NCBI RefSeq assembly: GCF_002355215.1 | Contig: NZ_AP014612.1 | Span: 248,001-312,000, forward strand | Direction: 5' to 3' | DNA: 64,000 nt | Origin: Streptococcus troglodytae | GTDB lineage: Bacteria > Bacillota > Bacilli > Lactobacillales > Streptococcaceae | Part shown: piece after piece, positions 29,293 through 37,954 of the stretch | Position numbering within the stretch: the stretch's first letter is position 1 | Layout of the letters: every line of letters begins with the position of its first letter | Notes under the pieces: generated by a model | Database searches by the model: none | What the model was told of the DNA's origin: nothing | Seen by the model: only the letters and a program-made list of their open reading frames with translations | Translations under genes and position numbers: made by a program

Positions 29293-29349
29293 ATGTCTAA
29301 TTACTCTATCTTTTTATTGATTTGGTATATGCTATTTATCAAGTATTAA
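29293..29349 (+). pseudogene. Remnant of the small helix peptide paralogous to 27063
   Basis: Opens MSNYSIFLLIWYMLFIKY and stops after 18 residues. Position and first residues match the 23-residue peptide behind the intact bacteriocin, but the reading frame has diverged. It completes the picture of a duplicated and decayed two-gene cassette. Confidence 0.5.
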
Positions 29350-29721
29350 AATACTTTAATCCTGTAGTCGTCGTTTACTGATATCATTACTTTATTTAAT
29401 TTATAAAAAGGCTGCATTCATCTGCACCTTATTTTTCATAGTAAGCTCTATTTTGATTCTTTGTGATTAATCGTAAAGTCTCGTTAAATCTGTGGGAAAC
29501 AAGAGCATGTTCTTTCTCTGTTAGTTTTAGAGTCGAAAGAAAAGGAAGTTGAACTGTTTTAAATTTAATTTTAGTGTTATCAGAATTATATTTTACTTTA
29601 ATTTAAAGAAAAATGCTCTAGATGTTTCAAATATATTAAACATCTATACTGAACCTTAAATTTTCTTGATTTTTTCTTAAAATTACTTAATATAGTAACT
29701 ATAAATAAAAAGTTAGATGAT
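29350..29721 (+). other. Intergenic region with no recognised gene
   Basis: AT-rich, with several short frames but no ribosome-binding site or known motif. No ComE box was found before the bacteriocin-like gene at 29722. Confidence 0.4.
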
Positions 29722-29937
29722 ATGCTTGCCGGTATAGAAGGCGGAGTCAATTGGGATCGTGTTTTTGCTGGCGCTACGGTTTATGGTGCTGCAACTAGGG
29801 CTGTTTGTATGGCTACCGGTCCAATTGGTTGGGGAGCAGTAGCTTACTGGGGTCTTAGTGCAGCATCAGTTGCTTTACTTGGTGGAACCTATGGTGCAAT
29901 TGGTGGTATCCTTCAAGGTGCAACTGCTTGTGAATAA
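29722..29937 (+). CDS. Bacteriocin-like peptide with truncated leader
   Basis: 71 residues from the first ATG: MLAGIEGG followed by a 63-residue mature region VNWDRVFAGATVYGAA ... GGTYGAIGGILQGATACE with several Gly-X3-Gly motifs and two cysteines, like class IIb peptides. The frame is open further upstream (KKLDD before the Met), but there is no earlier ATG/GTG/TTG start and no good Shine-Dalgarno, so the N-terminal half of the leader is missing. The mature part is intact, but expression and export are doubtful. Confidence 0.6.
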   Translation: MLAGIEGGVNWDRVFAGATVYGAATRAVCMATGPIGWGAVAYWGLSAASVALLGGTYGAIGGILQGATACE

Positions 29938-30026
29938 AACTGGCAGATTTGGTTGATTCTCAACTGCAGTACTCGTTAAACCTTTATTTTTGAATACAAG
30001 AAGAAGTTGCTTGTACAATTAAGGTA

Positions 30027-30068
30027 AGGACATCTACTATTTACACTAAATGGTAGATGTCCTTTTTT
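30027..30068 (+). terminator. Terminator at the end of the bacteriocin island
   Basis: GGACATCTAC pairs with GTAGATGTCC and is followed by TTTTTT. Confidence 0.85.
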
Positions 30069-30412
30069 GTGTGTTAAATTATCTTTAAGGAGATGACTGT
30101 ATATTACATCTAATAACCTAACGTCTCTCACATAGCATTCAGGTTATTATTACTCATAGAAGAGATTTCTTTATTCAAAGAACTATTGGGCTTCAATCTT
30201 TCTATTTCTAATGTTGCTTTTGTCAAAAGGTATTATCAGATAAAAACTGAGGCCTTTTATGCCCCTTGTAAAGAGTTCATCTCTTATATTTAATTTCTAC
30301 TTTCTATACTATGAGTAGCCACAAATGGGAGTGATGTATGTATACCACAAAATCCTCATAATAAGTAGATAGCAATCCTATAATTTGATTATTGTTTAGC
30401 ACGCTAAAAAAT

Positions 30413-30464
30413 AAATCATCTGAATGAACGAATGTTGCTGATGTTCATTCAGATGATGTTTTAT
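30413..30464 (-). terminator. serS terminator
   Basis: ATCATCTGAATGAAC pairs with GTTCATTCAGATGAT; on the minus strand the tail is T-rich (TTTATTTTTT). Confidence 0.8.
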
Positions 30465-30527
30465 ATATAGTATTAAGGATTAACTTAATAAGATTGTTGC
30501 AATCAGTTACTTTCTTTTTGTGACCAG

Positions 30528-31802
30528 TTAAGGAACAATCATCTCAGTGCCGCCCATATAAGGACGAAGTACTTCAGGAATCGTCACGGAACCATCTGCA
30601 TTTTGGTAGTTTTCAAGAATGGCAGCAACGGTACGACCAACAGCTAATCCTGAACCGTTTAGGGTGTGAAGAAGTTTCACCCTGCCATCGGCTTCATCAC
30701 GGTAACGAATTTGCGCACGACGTGCTTGGAAATCTTCTGTATTGGAACAAGATGAAATTTCACGATAAGTATTTTGTGCGGGAATCCAGACTTCCAAGTC
30801 ATAGGTCTTGGCAGCTGAAAAGCCCATGTCGCCAGTACATAAGGTAATAACCCGATATGGCAGTTCTAATTTTTGCAGGATATTTTCAGCATTGGCTGTC
30901 ATTTTTTCCAATTCATTATAAGAATCTTCTGGCTTGGCAAATTTGACCATTTCGACTTTGTGAAATTGATGGAGACGGATAAGTCCACGTGTATCACGAC
31001 CAGCAGAACCAGCCTCCGAACGAAAAGAAGGGCTCATGGCTGTAAAGTAAATAGGAAGCTCTTTGCCATCGATGATTTCACCACGGTAGTAGTTGGTTAG
31101 CGGCACCTCAGCAGTTGGAATCAAGACATAATCATTGTCAGCCAATTCAAAGGTATCTTCTTTAAATTTTGGATACTGTCCTGTGCCAAACATAGAATCA
31201 TGATTGACCATATAAGGTGGAATAACTTCTGTATAACCTTCTTTAGTATGTTCATCTAGCATGAAATTATAGATAGCACGTTCTAGGCGGGCTCCCAAAC
31301 CTTTGTAAAAGAGAAAACGAGAGCCAGTTACTTTAGAACCGCGTTCCCAATCAAGAATATTAAGCTCTTCGCCAAGATCCCAGTGCGCTTTGATATCAAA
31401 ATCAAATTGACGTGGTTTTCCCCAGCGGCGAACTTCAACATTCTCGTCTTCGTCAGCTCCAATAGGAACGTCATCTGCTGGAATATTTGGAAGAGTTGTT
31501 GTAAGTGTCTTTAATTGCTCATCAATTTTGATTAGTTGGGTATCAAGTGCTTTGATTTCAGCAGATAATGTTTGCATATCAGCAATCTGCGCTGTTACAT
31601 CTTCTTGACTACGTTTAGCTTGCGCAATAGCAGCAGAGGCAGTGTTGCGTTTAGCTTTAGCTTCCTCTGATTGGATTAGTAATTGGCGGCGTTTAAGATC
31701 AAGTTCTTTCAGATTGTGAAGTATCTTTTCGTCAACCCCACGTTTTGCTAATTTTTCAGCAATTTGGTCGAAATCGTTACGAATACGTTTAATGTCTAAC
31801 AT
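30528..31802 (-). CDS. serS: Seryl-tRNA synthetase
   Basis: Class II aminoacyl-tRNA synthetase charging tRNA-Ser. 424 residues: N-terminal coiled-coil arm (about 30-105), class II core with motif 2 ([13 protein letters not shown]) and motif 3 ([16 protein letters not shown]). Length and motifs are standard. It is expressed from a T-box leader that lies upstream on the minus strand, consistent with control by uncharged tRNA-Ser. Confidence 0.98.
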   Translation of the reverse strand: MLDIKRIRNDFDQIAEKLAKRGVDEKILHNLKELDLKRRQLLIQSEEAKAKRNTASAAIAQAKRSQEDVTAQIADMQTLSAEIKALDTQLIKIDEQLKTLTTTLPNIPADDVPIGADEDENVEVRRWGKPRQFDFDIKAHWDLGEELNILDWERGSKVTGSRFLFYKGLGARLERAIYNFMLDEHTKEGYTEVIPPYMVNHDSMFGTGQYPKFKEDTFELADNDYVLIPTAEVPLTNYYRGEIIDGKELPIYFTAMSPSFRSEAGSAGRDTRGLIRLHQFHKVEMVKFAKPEDSYNELEKMTANAENILQKLELPYRVITLCTGDMGFSAAKTYDLEVWIPAQNTYREISSCSNTEDFQARRAQIRYRDEADGRVKLLHTLNGSGLAVGRTVAAILENYQNADGSVTIPEVLRPYMGGTEMIVP

Positions 31803-31954
31803 AAATTAAGATACCAAGCCCCAAACAAGCATAGCAAAATAGGAGTTTTGGCAACGAACGCTTACGTTCTAGGAAAAACTATTTTTTGCACAGCTTATAG
31901 AGCAGGTTCAGTTAAGTTCTCTTACTTAACCAAACCTTCCTTTCTATTTTTTAT

Positions 31955-32192
31955 AAAAAACACAGTTTATGATTTGCTGGAGCGCTTAGCTTAGGCGCGG
32001 TTCCATCCAGCTTCACAATGACTGTGCTCTTAATTATGATAATCACTTAATAAAGATTGTCTCATTCAGCCTTGCAAACTGGATGGAATCATCTATAACG
32101 GTAGAATTTCGGTCAATCACTCTATCTGCTCACAGCTGCCGCAGACTTTCTGCAAAAGAAAAGGACTTACTTATCCGTTGTCTTTATTATAC
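31955..32192 (-). promoter_or_regulatory. T-box riboswitch leader of serS
   Basis: On the minus strand the T-box core TGGAACCGCG (31996-32005) lies in an antiterminator region. It is embedded in a long terminator stem: CACAG and GCTGGA pair with TCCAGC and CTGTG, followed by TTTTTT at 31955-31960. Upstream, AAAGTCTGCGGCAGCTGTG resembles the conserved stem I elements. A TTCTACC stretch could carry the UCU serine specifier, but I cannot place it with certainty. Confidence 0.85.
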
Positions 32193-32213
32193 AGGATTAA
32201 AAAAGAATGTAAA
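32186..32213 (-). promoter_or_regulatory. serS promoter
   Basis: Minus strand TTTACA (32208-32213) and TATAAT (32186-32191) with a 16-base spacer, located just upstream of the T-box leader. Confidence 0.8.
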
Positions 32214-32331
32214 TAAGGATTGTTTAGAAAATGATATTGGAAAATTTCAATTTATGAAAGACAATTAACAAAGTTTCTCAAAATGAAAACATTTTCTCGC
32301 TCGCTTTTTTCCTATGTTAAAATAAAGCATT

Positions 32332-33402
32332 ATGAATAAGAAGAATGAAAAAATAAAAAGTTTACCTTATAATGCTGGAATAGATTGCTTACGTATTTTT
32401 GCTATGTTTATGATTGTGGTGACGCATGTTTTGGGGAAAGGCGGCATTCGCTCAACGGTAAAAGAGAATTTTGACCTTTATTATTTTGTGACCTGGGGAA
32501 TTCAAGTATCTGCCTATAGTGCGGTTAATTGCTATGCTTTGATTAGTGGTTATGTCGGTGTTGATTCACCTTATCGTTATTCAAAATGTCTCTCATTGTG
32601 GTTGCAGGTCTTCTTCTATACTTTATTATTTATCTTATTTTTACTTTTTGCAAAAGCCTATAACATACCATGACTGGATACAGGCTTTCTTCCCTATTAT
32701 CACAGGTCAATATTGGTATGTAACGGCTTATTTTGGACTCTTGATTTTTATGCCTATTTTGAATCTGGCTTTAAGAAAGTTAATACCAAGGATTTGAAAC
32801 ATATTGTCCTTTTAGCGATTATCTTCTTTTCTGTTCTTCCTGCATTATTGAATACCAAAGTAGATGAATTTTCATTTGCTAAGGGTTTTAGTATGAATTG
32901 GCTGAGTGTACTTTACATTATTGGAGCTTATTTGAAGCGGCTTGACTTGAAGCGTTTATTCAGTCGTAAATTTTTGCTTTTTCTGTGCTTAATGGCAATA
33001 GCAGTGACTTTTATAGCTAAAGTATTTATTGGAGATATCTGGTACTGGTATACCTCTCCCACTCTTCTTTGTGAAGCAGTGACTATTTTTATCTTTTTTG
33101 TCACTTTAGATATTAAAAAGACTGGTAGATTGTTTAGAATCATTCAACGAATGGCACCGGCAACATTAGGAGTTTATCTTTTTCACCTAAATCCCCTTTT
33201 GGTTAAATTTCTTTTGAAAGATGGTTTTGAGTCATTTGTGACTGCTCCTATATGGCTTTTTCCTTTTTTGATTTTAGGGACGGCTCTCCTTATTTACCTC
33301 CTTTCGACTCTAGTTGAGCTTTTACGGATAAAACTATTTGCTTATCTTAAGGTCAGACACCTTATTCTTAAATTGGATACTTATCTGCCATTTGACAATT
33401 AA
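32332..33402 (+). pseudogene. Acyltransferase 3 family membrane protein, two frameshifts
   Basis: Multi-spanning O-acyltransferase type protein (OafA/WecH-like). The N-terminal family motif IDCLRIFAMFMIVVTHVLG is in frame 1 and stops near 32671. The middle part (YHDWIQAFFPIITGQYWY ... ILNLAL) is in frame 2, and the C-terminal helices return to frame 1 from about 32774 to 33402. One base gained (or two lost) near 32668 and one A lost near 32773 explain this. Total about 356 residues if repaired. Such enzymes acetylate cell-surface glycans or export acylated precursors; the target here is unknown. Confidence 0.75.
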
Positions 33403-33607
33403 AAGGTTTAATGACCTTTTATCTTGATAACGGTTCGGTTTTGATGAAGTTGTCTAGAAACTGTTGAATATTATTTATTTTCAGCATATCCTATGCGAAT
33501 TTATAGAGGAAATTGACTAGATCTTTTCGATTTGCAATTAAAATAACAAAAAACTGAAGAAAAAAAGATTAGAATATTGAAACAGGATGTGCTGTTAGAT
33601 GATTGGT

Positions 33608-34003
33608 CTAACTTAACATTCTACAATTTCTTATCCTAATCCTTGTTTTTCGTTTAAAGAAGCCAGCAATCTTTTGAAGTAAACTAGGGTAGCGAACCAC
33701 TTTATCGTTGCCAACATGCTGTCTTGCAATTTTTAGAATTTTACCAGAATCAGATGAGGCAAAGAGGAATTTTCCTTTATCCGTAACAATTTCAAAGTGT
33801 CGGCTGACTTTTTTTCGATTGACATTGGCTCCTATTTCAATAATACTAGACCAAGGGATTTGGATAAAGTGTTCCACATTAGCATCGTTATAAAATTCAA
33901 AGCTACGATCGCCAAGAAGAAATTTTCCAACTTTGCCACCTACGCCTAAATATGATACACCTTTGCCTGTGTATTCAACTTTTGTATTAATTGACTGTGC
34001 CAT
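33608..34003 (-). CDS. manO: DUF956 family protein (ManO)
   Basis: 131-residue soluble protein of the DUF956 family, which normally is the fourth gene of mannose-type PTS operons (manLMNO) in streptococci. Recognisable segments are GKGVSYLGVGGKVGKFLLGD and EHFIQIPWSSIIEIGANV. Function unknown; in several species it is coregulated with the PTS. Here it is on the same strand as manLMN but about 4 kb downstream of manN, separated by a plus-strand bacteriocin island. A GGAG box precedes its ATG. Confidence 0.8.
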   Translation of the reverse strand: MAQSINTKVEYTGKGVSYLGVGGKVGKFLLGDRSFEFYNDANVEHFIQIPWSSIIEIGANVNRKKVSRHFEIVTDKGKFLFASSDSGKILKIARQHVGNDKVVRYPSLLQKIAGFFKRKTRIRIRNCRMLS

Positions 34004-34396
34004 AAATTTACTCCTGATTAAATATATTTTATTATATCAAAAAACGGAGGGCTGCGCTATTTTAGATAGCAAAATTAGCGAAGTCAGCTATACAGTTGAG
34101 GTTCCCTAGCTCTGCACAGCCTTTAGACATAAAAAACTTCCTCTGTGGGCTCAATGACATTATTCACTATTGCCATTAGGGGAGTATATCAAATCTACCT
34201 TGTTATTGATTGATTATGCCATATTTATCTTGAGTAAAAAAATAATAGTGAGTAGATACTAAGAAAATAATCAAAATAACAGAATATTTATTATAATATT
34301 TCAGTAATGCTAAAAAAGACTAAAATAACCATTGAATCAAACTATAAGTTATTTTTATGTTAGACTAGTATGCAAAAATGGAAAGAGAGAAATATT
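34004..34396 (+). other. Junction region between manO and the inserted bacteriocin island
   Basis: Contains GGCTGCGCTA (about 34052) and CTCTGCACAGCC (about 34111), an imperfect inverted repeat. The peptide gene promoter probably lies near 34350-34370 (TTATGTTAGACT). No gene recognised. Being one edge of the insertion between manN and manO, it may contain a relic of the event. Confidence 0.4.
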
Positions 34397-34750
34397 ATGA
34401 AATGTCAAGCGTTTGAAGATTTTAAAGCTACAAGTTTGAATAAGCTGTCTTATACGACAGGTGGAGCTACTGATGGTGAAATTATAGCTAATCGGATGTT
34501 ACAAGGTAAAGCTACTAAGGGCGAAATTACTATGTATACTTGGAACATTATTCAAAATGGCTGGGTGAATTCACTCATGTCTTGGGGTATTGGTGGTTAT
34601 AATAGTTCTATAGGATACTCAGCTCAAGGTAATAGAGGATTTAGTAATTATCCATACGATGTTTCTATGGATTCAGATAATAGCAGTAGTTCAAGTAATC
34701 TGACAGGTGGTTACGTTAATTATAACCAGAGTTTCAATTCTGGATGGTAA
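34397..34750 (+). CDS. Double-glycine peptide with long polar Gly/Ser/Asn/Tyr-rich tail
   Basis: 117 residues. The leader MKCQAFEDFKATSLNKLSYT, followed by Thr-Gly-Gly, fits C39-exported peptides. The 94-residue mature part is unusual: a helical segment (EIIANRMLQGKATKGEITMY) and then a polar tail rich in Gly, Ser, Asn and Tyr without cysteines. The ATG at 34397 is preferred over 34370 because it places the leader correctly and has GAGAGA before it. It lies about 0.6 kb upstream of a broken C39-peptidase exporter, its probable transporter. It could be a bacteriocin, adhesion or signalling peptide. Confidence 0.7.
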   Translation: MKCQAFEDFKATSLNKLSYTTGGATDGEIIANRMLQGKATKGEITMYTWNIIQNGWVNSLMSWGIGGYNSSIGYSAQGNRGFSNYPYDVSMDSDNSSSSSNLTGGYVNYNQSFNSGW

Positions 34751-35167
34751 AGTTAAATCAAGCAGATTTTATCATGATGAGGAGTTCTTTTTAATAGAAT
34801 AATTAGCGCTTGATAATTTTACCTGTGCAAGTGGCTAAAGTCTAATATGACAATTATTTTCAGGTTGATGCAGGTATATACATAAAATTGGGCTTATGTA
34901 TATAGGAAATGCTGTAATTTATACCTGAGGAATTGTTCAAAGTTCATGTGAAAAAATTATGGAGCGTATCGTTAGCAGGTTTTCTGGTACAGGTGGTCCC
35001 CCTCCTATCATTTTAACTTAGATTTAATAATTGTGGATATAGCGTAACAGGAATTTCATCAGATGGTTTGTTCCTCATGTTCAGGAGTTTCTGAACATGA
35101 GCAGTATAATCCATAACGAGTCTGCAATGGTGGTTAACTAACAATACATCAGTTCTAATATGAGCAC
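34751..35167 (+). other. Intergenic region within the second bacteriocin island
   Basis: No confident gene. A hairpin CTCATGTTCAG/CTGAACATGAG (35075-35101) has no T tail and could be an operator. Two overlapping 20- to 22-codon frames near 34948-35021 are too weak to call. Confidence 0.4.
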
Positions 35168-35199
35168 TAGCCTGACTATACAGATGTCAGGCTTTTTGT
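35168..35199 (+). terminator. Terminator upstream of the C39 exporter
   Basis: AGCCTGA pairs with TCAGGCT and is followed by TTTTTG. Confidence 0.75.
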
Positions 35200-35211
35200 G
35201 AATAGTTTGTT

Positions 35212-35309
35212 AAGGGCACCTCTAAAAACTCTTTTTTAATCAGAAGCTTGATTTAACAACGTTTACGAATGTTAAGCAGAAGAAATTTTTGAGTTTTCTA
35301 GGTGCCTTT
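35212..35309. repeat. 98-nt element with terminal inverted repeats
   Basis: AAGGGCACCTCTAAAAACTC at the left faces GAGTTTTCTAGGTGCCTTT at the right, about 55 bases apart. Terminal repeats of this kind at a short non-coding insert resemble a miniature transposable element or a solo pair of IS ends. Confidence 0.55.
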
Positions 35310-35327
35310 GATTAGAAGGAATAATAT

Positions 35328-37601
35328 ATGAACATATTTTCTTATCTTCTTTTGACTGTAGTTTTAGTATTATTAGTCAATTTATTCTTAGAATTTATAA
35401 AATACTTTTTTAAAACAACTCCAGCAATGAATAAGGAAAATTCTAAGAAATCTTCAATTTTTTTGTGGAGTCGAACTAGACGTTTTAAATTTGTACCACA
35501 AGTCGATAATAGAGACTGTGGCCCGGCTGCTCTAGCCTCTATCGCTAAACATTATGGTTCATCTGCGTGAACTTACAAAGACAGATCGACAAGGCACCAC
35601 AGCATTAGGCATCATTGAAGCTGCCAAAAATATTGGATTTGAAACTTACTCGCTAGATGCTGATATGTCTTTATTTAATTATGATGACCTTATTTATCCT
35701 TTTATTGTTCATGTTGTTAAAAATAAACGACTTCAACATTACTATGTTGTTTATGACGATGAAGGAGATAGTCTAATCATCGGAGATCCAGATCCTTCTG
35801 TCAAAGTTATTCGCATGTCTAAGGAGAGATTTCAACATGAATGGACGGGTGTAGCTATCTTCTTTTCTCCAAAGGATGATTATCAGCCTCAAAAAGATAA
35901 AAGAAGAGGACTAACAAGTTTCATACCTTCTTTTTAAAGCAAAAGAGCCTCTTGTTCTATATTGTAATGGCGAGTTTAATCATTACTTTAATAGAAATTA
36001 TTGGAGCTTTTTATCTCCAAGTAATGCTGGATGAGTATATTCCCAGTCAAAAAATTTCAACTTTAGGCTTTATCACTTTAGGATTGATAATAACTTATGT
36101 TGCCCAACAAATAATAGCTTTTGCAAAAGAGTACTTATTAATTATATTAGGACAAAGGCTGGTAATTGATGTTATACTTACTTATATTAAGCACATTTTT
36201 ATTCTTCCGATGTCTTTTTTTTCGACAAGACGAACGGGAGAAATCACATCTCGCTTCACTGATGCCAATCAAATTATTGATGCTGTGGCGTCAACAATTT
36301 TTTCTATTTTCTTAGACATTTCGATGGTATTTATAGTTGGTGGAGTATTATTAATTCAAAATGTCGTTTTATTTTTCCTAGCCTTGCTCTGCGTTCCTAT
36401 CTACATTATCATTGTTTTTGCATTTATGAAAATGTTTGGTTACTTAAACTATGAGGTAATGGAAAGTAATGCGATAATGTCTTCATCTGTTATTGAGGAT
36501 ATTAATGGAATAGAAACTATCAAATCTTTGACGAGTGAAGAAGTTAGCTATCAGAGAATTGACAAGGAATTTGTTGATTTTTTAGAGAAATCTTTTAGGC
36601 TGCATAAGTATGGAGCGATTCAAGCCTCAATTAAAACTGCTGCAAAGCTAATTTTGAATATCGTTATTCTATGGTATGGAGCACGATTGGTTATGATTGG
36701 AAAAATTTCAGTGGGTCAAATGATTGCTTTTAATGTGCTTTTAGGATATTTTTCAAGCCCAATTGAAAATATGATTAATTTACAAATTAAGCTCCAATCA
36801 GCCCGCATAGCTAATACGCGTCTCAATGAAGTCTATCTGGTCGATTCTGAGTTTGAAAATAATGGGGAGCTTTCAGAAGCCAGCTTTTTGGATGGGGATA
36901 TCTCTTTTGAAAAGTTATCTTACAAGTATGGTTATGGTCGTGATACTCTGTCAGATATCAATCTAACTATTAAAAAAGGTTCAAAGGTCAGTCTGGTCGG
37001 AGCCTCTGGTTCTGGTAAAACGACTCTTGCCAAGATGATTGTCAATTTTTATGAACCTATACAGGGTCTTATCCGTCTTAATGGCTATGACCTAAAAGAT
37101 ATAGATAAGACTGTTTTACGCCAGCATATTAACTATCTCCCCCAACAAGCTTATGTCTTTAGTGGTACCATTATGGATAATCTGACCTTGGGAGCCAAGG
37201 AAGACACTATTCAGGAAGATATTATTCGAGCCTGTAAAATTGCTGAGATTCATTCAGACATTGAGCAAATGCCGCTGGGGTACCAAACTGAGTTATCTGA
37301 CAGTTATGGAGTTTCCGGCGGTCAGAAGCAGCGGATTGCTCTGGCTCGTGCTCTCTTAACTCAAGCTCCAGTTTTGATTTTGGATGAGGCCACCAGCAGT
37401 TTGGATGTCCTGACTGAAAAGAAAATCGTCAATAACCTTATGGCTATGACCAATAAGACTATTGTTTTTGTGGCTCACCGTTTGAGTATTGCTCAACGGA
37501 CAGACCGGATTATTGTTATGAATCAAGGTAAGATTGTGGAAGAAGGCAGCCATAAAGAACTCTTGGATAATAAAGGCTTCTACTACAAGCTATTTAACTA
37601 A
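35328..37601 (+). pseudogene. Bacteriocin ABC exporter with C39 peptidase domain, disrupted twice
   Basis: Would be a ComA/LagD-type peptidase-ABC transporter that cleaves double-glycine leaders and exports the peptides. Order: an unusual N-terminal membrane segment (about residues 5-25) and linker, a C39 domain (catalytic Cys in NRDCGPAALASIAKH; His in LQHYYVVYDDE; Asp in IGDPDPS), six membrane helices, and an ATPase (GASGSGKTTLAKM; VSGGQKQRIALARAL; VLILDEATSSLD). The frame stops at 35568-35570 after KHYGSSA. Comparison with C39 domains suggests loss of about 17 bases between two TCA triplets. A second break at 35931-35935 is repaired by one extra T. The ATPase half is open from 35952. Confidence 0.85.
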
Positions 37602-37614
37602 GGGAAATATTATC

Positions 37615-37773
37615 ATGAATTTAAAATTATCCGAAATACACCATACCGCCGCTGCCATGATTTTCCGACAGTGTTGGTTGTACTTGGTACTTGTTTTGAT
37701 TATTTTCATTAAAGCTTTTCTCTGTTTTATCAAGAAAGAGCTCTCTATCATCTCTCAAGGTGGGCAAGGATAA
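37615..37773 (+). pseudogene. N-terminal remnant of an HlyD/ComB-type accessory protein
   Basis: 52 residues: a short polar start (MNLKLSEIHHTAAAM), one membrane helix, then FIKKELSIISQGGQG and stop. The KKELSIIS segment after the helix matches where HlyD/LcnD-family adaptor proteins enter their periplasm-spanning domain, and these genes commonly follow C39 exporters. The rest of the gene is missing. AAGGGAAA precedes the ATG. It may alternatively be a genuine small membrane protein. Confidence 0.5.
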
Positions 37774-37819
37774 CTTACTTCATAAATGGAGAATTGAATG
37801 TTAACTTTTACACAAATGT

Positions 37820-37880
37820 GAAGTGCAATCCTAATTGTTAGATTTTTTCTAATTGTTGGGATGCATTTTATTTTTTGTAT
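37820..37880 (+). repeat. Imperfect palindrome at the right edge of the island
   Basis: TGCAATCCTAATTGTTAGA faces TCTAATTGTTGGGATGCA, followed by TTTTATTTTTT. It can work as a terminator of the exporter operon. The form also resembles IS ends of the type seen at 25870, so it may be a footprint of insertion. Confidence 0.5.
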
Positions 37881-37954
37881 CATTCACTAGGAAATATCAA
37901 AAAAACCATACCCAATTTTTTTGAAATCAGATATGGAAAATTCTAATTTTTTAT

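Larger units (their letters stand above)
29938..30527. other. Intergenic region between the bacteriocin island and serS
   Basis: No gene recognised. It holds a plus-strand terminator at 30027-30068 ending the bacteriocin island and the serS terminator at 30413-30464 on the other strand. Confidence 0.5.

Noticed and set aside
32083..32268. 61-codon plus-strand open frame
   Set aside because: It is antisense to the serS T-box leader and promoter; structure explains its composition.
34948..35021. Overlapping 20- to 22-codon frames, one containing Gly-Gly followed by Pro-Pro-Pro
   Set aside because: No ribosome-binding site and no conservation that I can judge.
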